Counted from the stretch's first letter, positions 1-10,512 are shown. The stretch: 64,000 nt of DNA from an uncultured Granulosicoccaceae bacterium (GCA_938003855.1 CALKXD010000098.1:16975-80974), one strand, 5' to 3'. Notes: generated by a model not told the origin, from the sequence alone. Numbers and translations: made by a program.

Positions 1-617
1 TCGATAATAACCATAGTGATTCCACGGGTGTCGCTGATATGACGAAGCACATCAATGGTGTTGTTGGTATCGGCGCGGCTCATCCCGGCGGTTGGCTCGT
101 CGAGTAACAACAGCTTGGGGTCCTGCACCAGGCCCATAGCCATCTCCAGTCGGCGCTTGTCACCGCGATACATCGACGCGGCGACCATATCGAGGCTTTC
201 CTCGAGACCGATATCTTCAAGGACGTCGATGGCTTTCTGACGAATAATGCCTTCATCACGCAGCCGCCGCATGGGATTGAGTCGAAAAGCCCCGTCACGA
301 TGCGCCAGCGCCGGAATCATTACGTTCTCGAGGACGGTAAGATCGGTGAAAATCTCAGGGGTCTGAAAAACCCGGGAAACACCAGCCTGGTTGATCTCGT
401 GCGGTTTGATACCGAGCAGACTCTGACCATTGAAAGTTACGCTGCCGGAGTCAGGTGTCAGCCGCCCGACAAAGCAATTCAGCAGCGTAGATTTGCCGGC
501 ACCGTTCGGGCCGATGATCGCATGAACACCGCCGTCCTCTACGCTCAGGTTGACGTCGTTAAGTGCTTGCAGGCCGCCAAATCTTTTGTTGACGCCCCGG
601 ACTTCGAGTATTTTCAT
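1..617 (-). CDS. ABC transporter ATP-binding protein, LivG/UrtD-like (3' end outside window)
   Basis: Reverse-strand reading from ATG at 615-617 gives MKILEVRGVNKRFGGLQALNDVNLSVEDGGVHAIIGPNGAGKSTLLNCF...LLLLDEPTAGMSRADT: Walker A and Walker B present; directly follows the permease genes. Confidence 0.88.
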   Translation of the reverse strand, partial: MKILEVRGVNKRFGGLQALNDVNLSVEDGGVHAIIGPNGAGKSTLLNCFVGRLTPDSGSVTFNGQSLLGIKPHEINQAGVSRVFQTPEIFTDLTVLENVMIPALAHRDGAFRLNPMRRLRDEGIIRQKAIDVLEDIGLEESLDMVAASMYRGDKRRLEMAMGLVQDPKLLLLDEPTAGMSRADTNNTIDVLRHISDTRGITMVII

Positions 618-627
618 AGTTGCCTCC

Positions 628-1776
628 TTACCGACGCCCTGCGGAATCACTTTGGCCTCTGCGGAACAGTCGACCAAGGCGAGTCAGTCCACCGATCAGA
701 CCACCCGGCAGGAAGATCACGATCACCATGAACAGCAGCCCCAGAGTCAGGTGCCAGCCTTTTCCGACAAACGGATGAACGATAGCGACAATAAAATTAT
801 CCGCGCCCTCTGGCATGAAAGAAAAGACACTGTGCAGTACCTGATCGTTGATTTTGGAGAAAATCGCTTCAAAGTATTTGATAAAACCAGCCCCGAGCAC
901 CGGCCCCAGCATCGTGCCCGCCCCGCCGAGAATCGTCATCAGGACCACCTCGCCTGAGGCTGTCCACTGCATGCGTTCAGCACCGGCTAACGGATCCATG
1001 CACGCCCACAGGCCACCGGCCAGGCCGGCATACATACCAGAGATGACAAACGCCGCCAGCGTGTACGGACGTGTCGATATGCCGGTGTAGTTAAGGCGAT
1101 TCTGGTTGGTCTTAATGGCACGTAACATCATACCGAACGGTGAACGGTTGATGCGCAGCGCGACATAAAACGCAATGATCAGAAATATCGCACAGAAGTA
1201 GTACCCCACATTGAACTGAGCTTCGAAACCCAGATACTCCGGTCGCCAGAACACGTCATTCATTTTCAGGCCGAACAGGTTGGTGGTTAACGGGCTGTCG
1301 GCTCCCTGCAGCCATTGCGGATCGTCGTTATAAATCTGCAGGCCGGTCTCACCGTTGGTGATCGGCGTGGCAACCGAATAGGCAATGTTGAACATCATCT
1401 GGGCAAAGGCGAGTGTGAGAATTGAAAAATAGATCCCCGAACGGCGCAGTGATATGTAGCCGATCACGACGGAAAACAGCCCCGCCACCACCACTGACAG
1501 CACCAGCGCCGGCAGCACGTTGTAACTCAGCAGCTTGAACATCCAGACGGCGGCATAAGAGCCCACCCCGAGAAACGCAGCGTGGCCGAATGACAGATAG
1601 CCCGTCAGTCCAAACAGAATATTAAAGCCAATGGCAAAAATACCGAAAATGGCAAACTTCTGTAGTAGATCGGGGTAGCTGGCACCAATCGGTGCGAGCA
1701 GTATCGGGCCTGCTATTACCATAAAAATAAAGAACAGGAAAAGCGCGGTATCGTTTGTTTTACTTGCACTGGTCAT
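628..1776 (-). CDS. Branched-chain amino acid/urea-type ABC transporter permease (LivM family)
   Basis: 382 aa, multi-TM, '[18 protein letters not shown]' LivM signature, operon context. Confidence 0.9.
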   Translation of the reverse strand: MTSASKTNDTALFLFFIFMVIAGPILLAPIGASYPDLLQKFAIFGIFAIGFNILFGLTGYLSFGHAAFLGVGSYAAVWMFKLLSYNVLPALVLSVVVAGLFSVVIGYISLRRSGIYFSILTLAFAQMMFNIAYSVATPITNGETGLQIYNDDPQWLQGADSPLTTNLFGLKMNDVFWRPEYLGFEAQFNVGYYFCAIFLIIAFYVALRINRSPFGMMLRAIKTNQNRLNYTGISTRPYTLAAFVISGMYAGLAGGLWACMDPLAGAERMQWTASGEVVLMTILGGAGTMLGPVLGAGFIKYFEAIFSKINDQVLHSVFSFMPEGADNFIVAIVHPFVGKGWHLTLGLLFMVIVIFLPGGLIGGLTRLGRLFRRGQSDSAGRR

Positions 1777-1779
1777 GGC

Positions 1780-2823
1780 TTATTCCTCCATCACGCCTTT
1801 GCGCCCCATCAACCCGCGAGGTCGAACGAGTAGCACAATGACGGCGACAAGATAAATGATCACCTGGTCGATGGACGGCAGATAGATTGATTCAAAAAAC
1901 TGTTTTACTTCATTCATTGAGGCAAAACTCTCTAGTATTCCGAGTAGGAAGCCGGCCAGCACTGCCCCCGGCAGAGAGCCCATACCGCCCACCACCACAA
2001 CAACAAATGACAGCACCAGAAAGTCCATGCCCATGTGGTAGTTTGGAGAGTTGATCGGGGTGTACATCACACCAGCCATACCAGCCACACAAGCCGCCAG
2101 CCCGAACATGATGGTGAATTTTTTATTGATATTGATGCCCAGCAAGCCGACTGTTTCGCGATCCGCCATGCCGGCGCGAACGACCATACCGAAGGTGGTG
2201 AACTGCAAAAATGCAAACACGCAGAAAATAACCAGGCAGGCAAAGCAGAAATACACCAGTCGCCAGTACGGATAAGAGATCGCGTTCTGGGCAAAACCCA
2301 ACATGACGCCTATATCCAGCGTGCCGACAAACGCCGCAGGTGCCGGAGTCTGGATCGGGTTTGCGCCATAAAACGCTTTGACGATTTCCTGTAGGACAAT
2401 GGCGAGGCCGAATGTCACTAGAATCTGATCGGCGTGCGGGCGCTTATAGAAGTGCCTGATCAAACCACGCTCCATCACAAAGCCAATCAGCAGCATGACC
2501 GGAATTGACACCAGTATCGCCAGCGGCACGGACCAGTCCATCAGCAGGCTGCCAAAGTCACCGAACCATTTTTCCAGGTAAGGGGTTTTGACTTTCAGCG
2601 GATTACCGAGAAAGTCAGTTTTAACAGGATCGATAGCGACCGACGACAAGGCGAAGACCTTGTTCAGTGTCACCGCGCAAAAAGCGCCAATCATAAAGAG
2701 CGCACCGTGCGCGAAATTTACGACGCCCAGCGTCCCGAAAATCAGTGTCAGCCCGAGTGCGATAAGAGCGTAAGCGCTGCCCTTGTCGAGCCCGTTCAGT
2801 ATTTGCAGTAGAACGGCGTCCAT
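1780..2823 (-). CDS. Branched-chain amino acid/urea-type ABC transporter permease (LivH family)
   Basis: 347 aa, 'GLTLIFGTLGVVNFAHGALFMIGAF' LivH signature. Confidence 0.9.
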   Translation of the reverse strand: MDAVLLQILNGLDKGSAYALIALGLTLIFGTLGVVNFAHGALFMIGAFCAVTLNKVFALSSVAIDPVKTDFLGNPLKVKTPYLEKWFGDFGSLLMDWSVPLAILVSIPVMLLIGFVMERGLIRHFYKRPHADQILVTFGLAIVLQEIVKAFYGANPIQTPAPAAFVGTLDIGVMLGFAQNAISYPYWRLVYFCFACLVIFCVFAFLQFTTFGMVVRAGMADRETVGLLGININKKFTIMFGLAACVAGMAGVMYTPINSPNYHMGMDFLVLSFVVVVVGGMGSLPGAVLAGFLLGILESFASMNEVKQFFESIYLPSIDQVIIYLVAVIVLLVRPRGLMGRKGVMEE

Positions 2824-2860
2824 CGACCCCTATCCAGAGTTAGGTGTTAAAAAAGAAAAA

Positions 2861-2883
2861 GGCTAGCCCGAAGCGGGCTAGCC
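2861..2883 (-). terminator. Rho-independent-type terminator/attenuator between SBP gene and livH-like gene
   Basis: Perfect 10-bp stem GGCTAGCCCG-N3-CGGGCTAGCC; on the minus strand it is followed by TTTTTCTTTTTT. Confidence 0.85.
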
Positions 2884-2901
2884 AGCAGACAGCACCAGCG
2901 A

Positions 2902-4257
2902 CTATGCGCCGTTGTTGCAGCTACCCAGATCACCGCCAGCGAACATCGGATGATCAGCAGGGTACTCAACTTGCTCACGTGGAGTAACTTCCACAACTTC
3001 GAGTAGGTCGAAGTCGGTAGTCGGGTTGTCTTTACCCTTTACTACCAGCACGTCTTTAAAGCACTGGTGATCGTCGGCACGGTAATGCGTCGGACCGTTT
3101 CCGAGGCCGTCGAAATCGAAGCCTTCCAGCGCTGCAGCTACCATACAAGGCTCAAATGTGCCCGCACGCTCACAGGCATCTGCATAAAGCAGAGTCTGTA
3201 CGTATGTTGTATGTGCCGCCTGACTTGGTGGGAAACCATACTTGGTACCGAAGGATTTAACGAAAGCTTTAGAGCCTTCATCCTGCAGAGACCAATGCCA
3301 GTTAGTTGAACCAAAGATACCCTTTACGTTGGTGCCCGCACCTTGAGCCATCAAACGTGAGTAAAGAGGTACAACGATCTCGAAGTTCTTACCGTTAACG
3401 ACTTTGTCGCGCAGGCCGAACTCAACAGCGTTGGTCAGTGAGTTAACCATGTTGCCGCCGTAGTGATTCAGAACCAGTACGTCAGCACCGGAATTCAGTA
3501 CCGGAGCAATGTAGGACGAGAAGTCAGTTGAGGCAAGCGGTGTACGCACTTTCTCGACTGTTTTCCAGCCTTTGGCTTCAGTCGCTGCTGCGATAGATTC
3601 TTCCTGTGTCCAGCCCCAGGTGTAATCAGCAGTCAGGTGGTAAGCGACGCGGTCGCCACCGTACATCTTCTCGAGTACCGGAGCGAGTGCTGCACCGGAC
3701 ATGTAACCATTGAAGAAGTGACGGAAACCATTGGCTTTCTTATCTTTACCGGTGGTGTCGTTTGAGTGAGTCAGACCAGCCATGAAGATAACACCGGCTT
3801 CCTGACACAGACCCTGTACGGCAATCGCCACACCGGAGGAAGACCCCCCTGTGATCATAACCGCACCGTCTTTCTCGATCATCGACTTGGCTGATGCACG
3901 GGCGGCATCGGACTTAGTCTGAGTGTCACCAGTGACATACTCAACCTTCTTGCCGAGGATACCGTTGCCTTTCAGCGCTTTAGATGAAAAGGTATTCAGT
4001 AAGCCGCCGTCACCACCACCGTTGAGGTGCTCAACAGCCAACTCGTAGGCTCGCAGTTCGTCAGCACCCTCATTCGCATAAGGACCAGTTTGAGGAACGT
4101 TGAAACCGAGAGTAACGCTGCCGCCTTTAGGCGCGTTGGTGTAAGCGTGTGCGTTGCGGTGAAAAAACATTGGCGCGACACCGAAAGCGGTGCCGGCGGC
4201 ACTTGCTTTCAGCACCTTACGCCGTGATACCTGATTGTCTTTAATTTTCTCTGTCAT
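2902..4257 (-). CDS. ABC transporter substrate-binding protein, HAAT/urea-amide-like, Tat signal
   Basis: 451 aa; N-terminal 'VSRRKVLKASAAGTAFG' twin-arginine signal; periplasmic binding protein-like sequence; heads the LivHMG operon. Confidence 0.87.
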   Translation of the reverse strand: MTEKIKDNQVSRRKVLKASAAGTAFGVAPMFFHRNAHAYTNAPKGGSVTLGFNVPQTGPYANEGADELRAYELAVEHLNGGGDGGLLNTFSSKALKGNGILGKKVEYVTGDTQTKSDAARASAKSMIEKDGAVMITGGSSSGVAIAVQGLCQEAGVIFMAGLTHSNDTTGKDKKANGFRHFFNGYMSGAALAPVLEKMYGGDRVAYHLTADYTWGWTQEESIAAATEAKGWKTVEKVRTPLASTDFSSYIAPVLNSGADVLVLNHYGGNMVNSLTNAVEFGLRDKVVNGKNFEIVVPLYSRLMAQGAGTNVKGIFGSTNWHWSLQDEGSKAFVKSFGTKYGFPPSQAAHTTYVQTLLYADACERAGTFEPCMVAAALEGFDFDGLGNGPTHYRADDHQCFKDVLVVKGKDNPTTDFDLLEVVEVTPREQVEYPADHPMFAGGDLGSCNNGA

Positions 4258-4711
4258 AAATCGTGACCTCCTGCGGGTGCGTGAGCCCCTTTAGTAGATA
4301 AGCACAGGCTCAATGCCTGTGGGTTGTCTTTGGTCGGTAGACTGCCCGACAAAACGACCCGCCTATCTTAGTGAGTCGTTCGCTTGCCGTCCAAATCTGT
4401 TTTTTTGTTTATTTTCAGATAGTTAAAAATATTGCCCGTTTTACAATGGCAGGTTTTGAGGCCTGAAACCCATTTTGTTACGAAAGGTAACAGGAATATT
4501 ATTCACAATTGCCTATCTTTAGTTAACACAGGGGTATCAGCCCAGCTGTTTATCTGTGTCGGTACAACGCCCGACACCCGGCCGACGGCAACAGGCGGCG
4601 CAGAGGGTCTTTGTCTGCCGCGCGAGTTGTATAGATTTTGATACTGCCTGCCGCCCTTTACTGTTGCGAATCTAAAACACCCGCGATAACCGGACTGCCC
4701 TCGGATGCTTG

Positions 4712-6007
4712 CTAGGCGCGCGGCAGATCCATCTTCTGGCGACGCTCCCACAACGCTTTGCGACTGATGCCGAGCTTGCCGGCGAGTTCAGTCTCTGACA
4801 GTTGACCTTGGAAATTTAGCACAAAATAGCGAAAGTAGGCGTCGAGGCTGAGATCGAGCGGGAGCGGCCGGCTGCTGCCATCGACAACACCAATGCCGAG
4901 GTGAAGCGGTTTGATTTCGTCGGTTTCAATCAGCAGTACAGCACGTTTCACGACACTTTTAAGCTCCGTGACGTTACCTGGCCACGGGTAGGCCTGCAGC
5001 GCATAGCGCGCTTCGCGGGAGAAGCTGATTTTTCGTTTCCGGTATCGCTTAACGAACTGCGCCAGGTAGGTTTCGGCCAGTGGCAGTAAATCTTCACGCC
5101 GTTCACGCAACGGGACCACCGCATAGGCGTTCCGGCTGAACAACGCGGCAAAATTCTCGTCAATCAACCCGTCGGCAACCCGTGACTCTAGTTGTTCGGT
5201 GCCAAGCGCTATAAACCGAACATTTAACGGCTTGCTGTGATTGACGTTGCTGTCGGTGAGTTGCAGCAGCTTGTACTGCGTCTGCAGTGGCAGCGTTGCA
5301 ATGCTGCGCAATACCAGGGTACCGCCGTGCGCCGCCTGCACCAGCCCGAGCCGTCGATGAGTGTGTTCATCAACTTTTTGCGTACCGAACAATACGGCGT
5401 CTATCTGGTCGGCGCTATACAGCGGCAAATCGGCAAACACCAGCGGACCTCGCAGACGCTCACCGGTTTCGTGGCAGAGCCTCGCCAGCAACTCTTTGCC
5501 GGTGCCGCGCTCACCGTGAAGGTAGACAAACAGATCACGCTCTGTGAGGTTTTCCAGCGCATCAATGGTCTGCCCGAGCAAGCCGTTGTCGGTTGAGATT
5601 TCGTGGTGTGGAAATATCCGTTCCAGGTCACGCCGCATCGCTGAATTCTGCGAGGCGAGCCGGTTCTCACGCAGCGACCGGTTGATCACAAACAGCAGCT
5701 CTTCGTGATCAAATGGTTTGCTGATGTAATCGACAGCCCCGAGCTTCATGGATTCAACGGCCGAGCGCACACTGGCGTAGCTTGTCATCACCACCACCGG
5801 CACTTGCTCGCTGCGCTGGATGATGTCAGTGCCAGCAGCACCGGGAAGCTTTATGTCGGCAAGGATCACGTCAAAGGATTCAGGGTGGGCGTTGATCGCT
5901 TGTTCTATAGTTGCGGCACCGGTCACTTCGTAGCTGTTGCGCTCCAGTAGCAACGTGATCTGCTTACGGATGATTTCTTCATCTTCTATAACAAGGATTC
6001 GATTCAC
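4712..6007 (-). CDS. NtrC-family response regulator (REC-AAA+-Fis HTH), CbrB-like, divergent AAA+ domain
   Basis: REC 'RILVIEDEEIIRKQ...DVILADIKLPG'; AAA+ Walker A 'GERGTGKELL'; C-terminal Fis-type HTH 'LSETELAGKLGISRKALWERRQKM'. Likely GTG start at 6005-6007 overlaps the kinase stop codon (GTGA), so the ORF-track start at 6058 is probably too long. Confidence 0.82.
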   Translation of the reverse strand: MNRILVIEDEEIIRKQITLLLERNSYEVTGAATIEQAINAHPESFDVILADIKLPGAAGTDIIQRSEQVPVVVMTSYASVRSAVESMKLGAVDYISKPFDHEELLFVINRSLRENRLASQNSAMRRDLERIFPHHEISTDNGLLGQTIDALENLTERDLFVYLHGERGTGKELLARLCHETGERLRGPLVFADLPLYSADQIDAVLFGTQKVDEHTHRRLGLVQAAHGGTLVLRSIATLPLQTQYKLLQLTDSNVNHSKPLNVRFIALGTEQLESRVADGLIDENFAALFSRNAYAVVPLRERREDLLPLAETYLAQFVKRYRKRKISFSREARYALQAYPWPGNVTELKSVVKRAVLLIETDEIKPLHLGIGVVDGSSRPLPLDLSLDAYFRYFVLNFQGQLSETELAGKLGISRKALWERRQKMDLPRA

Positions 6008-8952
6008 GATTGAAACATCTGTGCTTGCGCTATGGGCAGGGAGAGCTCGAAACGGCACCCGTCAGTAACCGAGGGATCGATTCGAATAATACCGGCGTGG
6101 TCTTTGAGCAGACTATAGACCAGTGACAGCCCCAGGCCGGTCCCCTGGCCGACAGACTTCGTTGTATAGAATGGTTCAAACACACGCTTCTGATGGTCTA
6201 TCGGTATGCCCGGGCCGTAGTCCCGGATAGACAGTACTGCACGGTTGTCGACAGCGTCACCGGAAATCACGATGCGATCACTCGAGGTAGAAACATCTGA
6301 GGCATTACTTAACAAATTGACAAACACCTGAACCATTTGGCGCGCATTGGCATGAACATGCAGCGGTGAACCAAACCGGACGATAAAATTTAAATTCTTG
6401 GCCTGCTCAGCCAGGCTGACTAACTGAATGGCCTGCTCGACGCAGTCGGCCAGATCTATGACCTCACGATCATCGCCCACCGACGGTTCGTTGCGCGCGA
6501 ATGTTAGCAGAGATTTTACAATGGCATTGATTCGATCCACCTGCGCCAGAATGTCGCTGGAGTTTTCACTGGCTGTCACTTGCTCGCCGTTGTACTCCAG
6601 GTTCTGCGCAATACTCGCTATACCGGTCAACGGGTTGCCTATTTCGTGGGCGACACCTGCGGCCAGCCGACCGATCGACGCCAGACGTTCGCTGTGGGCC
6701 AGCTCTGACTCCAGTAGCTCAACATTGGTTCTGTCTTCCACCAGAATCACCTGGCCGGCAGATGAACCACTGCTGCCGGCCGGTGTCGGCACCGATGCCT
6801 TGTGAAAATTAAACGTCTTACTACCGCCGTCGACGCTGGTGTGCAGTTTGAACTGATGGCGTTGTGAGGATCGCGAGAATTCTTCCAGCAATTGATTCCA
6901 GGGGTCGGGTAACTCCCGTAGTTTGCCGTGCCGGGCAACCGAATCACCAATGCCCGAGATGGTCTGCATGGCCTGATTCCAGATCAGCACTTCGCCGTTC
7001 GGCCCCACTGAGCAGACACCCAGTGGCAGCTGATGAAGCACACCGCGCAGATACAGGCGCAGATCATCAAGCTCTTTGGTCATACCCCGCATTTGCAGGC
7101 GCGAAGTCTCGAGGCGGGTTTCCATCGCCCGCAGGCTTTCGGTAAGCGCCAGATCAGCCGGTTGAGTCAGCTGTAAGTTGCCGCGCAATGTCAGCCGCGC
7201 CACCGTCGGGCCCAGCAGGCCGGACAGGTTGCGCTCGAGCCGCTCGTGCAACAGGCGTAACTCGGCAGCATTGCCCTGTGAGTCAGTCATGTTTAACTCG
7301 TACAGTGCGCGCTGCACTTCTTTTTCGGCGGCTTCCCTGCCGAGCAACTGACCCAGCTGCTTAGAGTACTCTGCCGGTGAGCGGGCGTTTACCAGGCCCG
7401 ATAATGGACGCAGTGCATCTGAAACACAGGCCTGCGCGGCTTCCTGTTCTTCTGCCGTCGGTTCAGTTAACAGTGACACCAGTGTGTAAAGAAAACAGTT
7501 TACCGTCAGTGAGCAGAAAGTCGCGATACTCCAGACATCGATGCCGGTAAACCCGAGACTGCTGGTGAGCTTCTCGACGCTGCTGATCGATGCGGTATCG
7601 ATCAACAGAGGGCTCACCAGTAAGACAAACCAGACAGCCGCACCACCGAGTAAACCGGTCAGAAACCCGGCCTGAGTAGCGCGCGACCAGAACAACAAAC
7701 CGATCACACCCGGCAGCAATTGAATGGCGGCAACAAAAGAGATCAGCCCAAGGCTTGCCAATCCTTCATTGAGCTCGATCACCAGATAAAATCCGTAGCC
7801 CGCAGCAATAATAGCGGCGATGATAATTCGCTTGCTCCACAGCAGACGCCGGTACAAATTGGTATCCGGGTTATTGGTCGCGATACTGACCGGCAGCAAC
7901 AACTGGTTGAGACACATATAAGACAACGCCAGCGTGGTAACTATCATCATGGCGCTGGCGGCGGATAATCCACCGATATAGATCAACAATGCCAGCCAGT
8001 GGTTTTCAAGCACCATCGCCACGCCAAGCACATAGAAATCTGCTGACGTCTCCAGCGACAGCTGCTTGCCAGCCCACAAGATCGGGAAGATCGGCAGATT
8101 GAGCAGCAACAAGTACAGCGGAAACAGCCAGTAGGCGGTGTTCAACGAAGAGGGTTTCTGGTTTTCGACAAACGTCATGTGGTATTGCCGTGGTAACAGA
8201 AACGCCGCCCCGAAAGCCAACAGCAGCAAGGTACTCCACAGCGACGTGCTGGCTGGTTCGTAGAGCGCGGTGAGTTCTTGCGGGTTGCTGTCAATCCACG
8301 ATTGCAATCCATTAAAACCGCCAAACACCTGAGTCACGGCAAATAACCCGGCGGTCAGCAGGGCCACCAGCTTCACCGCAGACTCAAACGCAATTGCCAC
8401 CACCAGCCCAGAGTGTTTTTCGCGCGGTGTTAAATGGCGCGCACCGAACAACACGGCGAAAACCACGATAATCAGGCAGAACGCCAGCGCCAGCAGATTC
8501 GGTGCTGTCTCATTGGCAAGCACTTGCATGGATCGGGTCACGGCATGAATCTGCAGTGAAATATAGGGCAGAATACCGATCAGCATAAACACGGTGACGA
8601 CAAAGCCGGTGGCTCTGCCGCCATAGCGAAATGCCAAAAGGTCAGCCACCGAAGAGAGCTGATACTCCCGACACAATCGCAGTATTGGTTTTAACAGATA
8701 CGGCCCCAGCAAAAACGCGGCAGTCAGACCGAGGTAGATTGTCAGGAACGCCAGACCACTGCTGTTGGCCAATCCAACACTGCCGTAGAAGGTCCAGGAC
8801 GTCGCGTACACACCCAGTGACAAGGCATAGACCACCGGGTGCTCAACAAGTCCGGCTGGCAGCAGATCGTTATCTGCACAATAGGCGATCAGGAACAGCA
8901 GGCCCAGATAGACCAGCGCCACCAGAAACAACACCCACGATTCAATCTCCAT
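6004..8952 (-). CDS. SSS (Na+/solute symporter) domain fused to PAS and histidine kinase, CbrA-like
   Basis: 982 aa; N-terminal 12+ TM transporter-like half; 'VAHEIGNPLTGIASIAQNLEY' H-box; 'GPGIPIDHQKRVFEPFYTTKSVGQGTGLGLSLVYSL' ATPase boxes. Confidence 0.9.
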   Translation of the reverse strand: MEIESWVLFLVALVYLGLLFLIAYCADNDLLPAGLVEHPVVYALSLGVYATSWTFYGSVGLANSSGLAFLTIYLGLTAAFLLGPYLLKPILRLCREYQLSSVADLLAFRYGGRATGFVVTVFMLIGILPYISLQIHAVTRSMQVLANETAPNLLALAFCLIIVVFAVLFGARHLTPREKHSGLVVAIAFESAVKLVALLTAGLFAVTQVFGGFNGLQSWIDSNPQELTALYEPASTSLWSTLLLLAFGAAFLLPRQYHMTFVENQKPSSLNTAYWLFPLYLLLLNLPIFPILWAGKQLSLETSADFYVLGVAMVLENHWLALLIYIGGLSAASAMMIVTTLALSYMCLNQLLLPVSIATNNPDTNLYRRLLWSKRIIIAAIIAAGYGFYLVIELNEGLASLGLISFVAAIQLLPGVIGLLFWSRATQAGFLTGLLGGAAVWFVLLVSPLLIDTASISSVEKLTSSLGFTGIDVWSIATFCSLTVNCFLYTLVSLLTEPTAEEQEAAQACVSDALRPLSGLVNARSPAEYSKQLGQLLGREAAEKEVQRALYELNMTDSQGNAAELRLLHERLERNLSGLLGPTVARLTLRGNLQLTQPADLALTESLRAMETRLETSRLQMRGMTKELDDLRLYLRGVLHQLPLGVCSVGPNGEVLIWNQAMQTISGIGDSVARHGKLRELPDPWNQLLEEFSRSSQRHQFKLHTSVDGGSKTFNFHKASVPTPAGSSGSSAGQVILVEDRTNVELLESELAHSERLASIGRLAAGVAHEIGNPLTGIASIAQNLEYNGEQVTASENSSDILAQVDRINAIVKSLLTFARNEPSVGDDREVIDLADCVEQAIQLVSLAEQAKNLNFIVRFGSPLHVHANARQMVQVFVNLLSNASDVSTSSDRIVISGDAVDNRAVLSIRDYGPGIPIDHQKRVFEPFYTTKSVGQGTGLGLSLVYSLLKDHAGIIRIDPSVTDGCRFELSLPIAQAQMFQS

Positions 8953-9127
8953 CGTGCTTGCCGCGAGCCATGGTATTAAACGCGATCAAACCAATAAGCC
9001 CGAGCCACAGCAGAAAAACGGTGTACCAGGGCAAGCCAAGACTGGTCCACCAGCGCGTAAATGGTGAATGAAAAACAAACAGTGCCAGCAACACCAGCAG
9101 CAACGAAAAATCAGTTTGAGGGAACAT
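8942..9127 (-). CDS. Small hydrophobic protein, CbrX-like, overlapping cbrA-like gene
   Basis: 61 aa MFPQTDFSLLLVLLALFVFHSPFTRWW...TMARGKHDGD; its 3' end overlaps the start of the kinase gene by 11 nt. Confidence 0.65.
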   Translation of the reverse strand: MFPQTDFSLLLVLLALFVFHSPFTRWWTSLGLPWYTVFLLWLGLIGLIAFNTMARGKHDGD

Positions 9128-9460
9128 TAAAGCGTATCCAGTTCGACGGGTGAACCGTGATGCGATTGCTGACACGGAGTTGCCATTGCTGCCAGAGAAG
9201 CACCGGTGTGGTGCCACCTCGGTTAACGCACTGCGCTTGACAAACAACCGGCCAAACCCTCAGCAGTTTATCGCACTGCGGGCACATTCAACACCTCACT
9301 TGCGCGCCCGGGAATCGCCGCCCCGGGGGTGGAACATCCATTTTTTTAGCATCACTACAGATAATGGCATATCATGTTAACCTACTTAACAATTGTGGGA
9401 TGATCACCTGCCGGTATCGTTGCGCCCGCTGGAAAACACAAAATCGGGGGATCCAAAAAC

Positions 9461-9775
9461 ATGTGTCAATTGTTCGCAGGCCAGGCACGTTCAAACTACG
9501 AGTCGCAAACTCGCTCGCTCAGACTCAACGGACAAAGCACCAGTATCAGACTGGAAAACACCTTCTGGCGCACCCTTGACGAAATTGCCGACTCAGAAAA
9601 ACTATCAACGCCGCAGTTTATTTCGAAACTCCACTCCGAAGTCATGAGCCTGCACGGCGAAGCTACCAATTTTTCATCACTGCTTCGCTGCACCTGCCTG
9701 GTACACGCTGAAAGAAACAAGCAAACACAGACACCTGACTGGCAGCGTGAAATTGCACAGGCCGAAGCCATCTGA
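9461..9775 (+). CDS. Ribbon-helix-helix (RHH_4-like) domain protein
   Basis: 104 aa; 'RSLRLNGQSTSIRLENTFWRTLDEIADSEKLSTPQFISKL...NFSSLLRC' matches the remembered RHH_4 pattern. Confidence 0.7.
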   Translation: MCQLFAGQARSNYESQTRSLRLNGQSTSIRLENTFWRTLDEIADSEKLSTPQFISKLHSEVMSLHGEATNFSSLLRCTCLVHAERNKQTQTPDWQREIAQAEAI

Positions 9776-10086
9776 GCAAACTGCCGCGCGACAACGGCGC
9801 GGCCGGTGATGTTGAAAGCGTTATATCGACGCTCCGCCACACCTGGTTAACGGCTGATTTACAGTGCGTCGTCCAGCGCATTTCCGGTCACTCACGCCTG
9901 TCCGGGACGTTCTATCATGGCCGTAAAGTACCCCCCCGCCGGCGACCCGGTGTCACGCCGCCAACAATTATCACTGCAATTATTGATAATTATTTCAGTC
10001 AGTTAGACCAGCCGCATCGGCTCCCTGCAAGCTAACTTCCGCTGGTAGTACTCAAATAACACCAGCTGGCGTCACGCAATTCTAGA

Positions 10087-10512
10087 ATGGATGTACATTT
10101 ATACAGGAATGGCCGCGTGGCAAAGACTATTCACACCATGATCCGCGTACTGGACGAAAAAAAATCTTGTGATTTTTACACCAGTGCCTTCGACCTGTCG
10201 GTGGCTGATCGCTATGACTTCGAGACCTTCACACTGGTGTACCTCAGTAACACCGACAGTAACTTTGAAGTTGAACTGACAATCAACAAGGATCAAACGA
10301 CCCCCTATGATCTTGGCAACGGTTATGGGCATCTGGCCGTCAGCGTCGATGATCTCGACGCCGAGCATGCCCGCATCGCCAGTCTCGGTTTAAAACCACG
10401 CGACATAGTCGAGTTTCACCGCGAAGGCTCTCTGATGGCGCGCTTCTTTTTCATCCAGGACCCTGACGGGTACCAGATCGAAGTACTACAGAGACACGGC
10501 AGATTTAAGTAA
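10087..10512 (+). CDS. VOC family protein / lactoylglutathione lyase-like
   Basis: 'TMIRVLDEKKSCDFYTSAFDLSV...FFIQDPDGYQIEVLQR' glyoxalase I-like motifs; a GTG at about 10117 may be the true start. Confidence 0.8.
   Translation: MDVHLYRNGRVAKTIHTMIRVLDEKKSCDFYTSAFDLSVADRYDFETFTLVYLSNTDSNFEVELTINKDQTTPYDLGNGYGHLAVSVDDLDAEHARIASLGLKPRDIVEFHREGSLMARFFFIQDPDGYQIEVLQRHGRFK

Noticed and set aside
4440-4470. Possible sigma-54 -24/-12 promoter (tggcaggttttgaggc) near the CbrB-like gene
   Set aside because: GG-GC spacing does not fit, and on this strand it would read into the 3' end of the regulator gene.
4258-4711. Possible CrcZ-like sRNA downstream of the CbrB-like gene
   Set aside because: Only one A-rich stretch (AATAAACAAAAAAACAG on the minus strand) was seen; no series of CA motifs. 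The region is more simply the 5' leader of the SBP gene.
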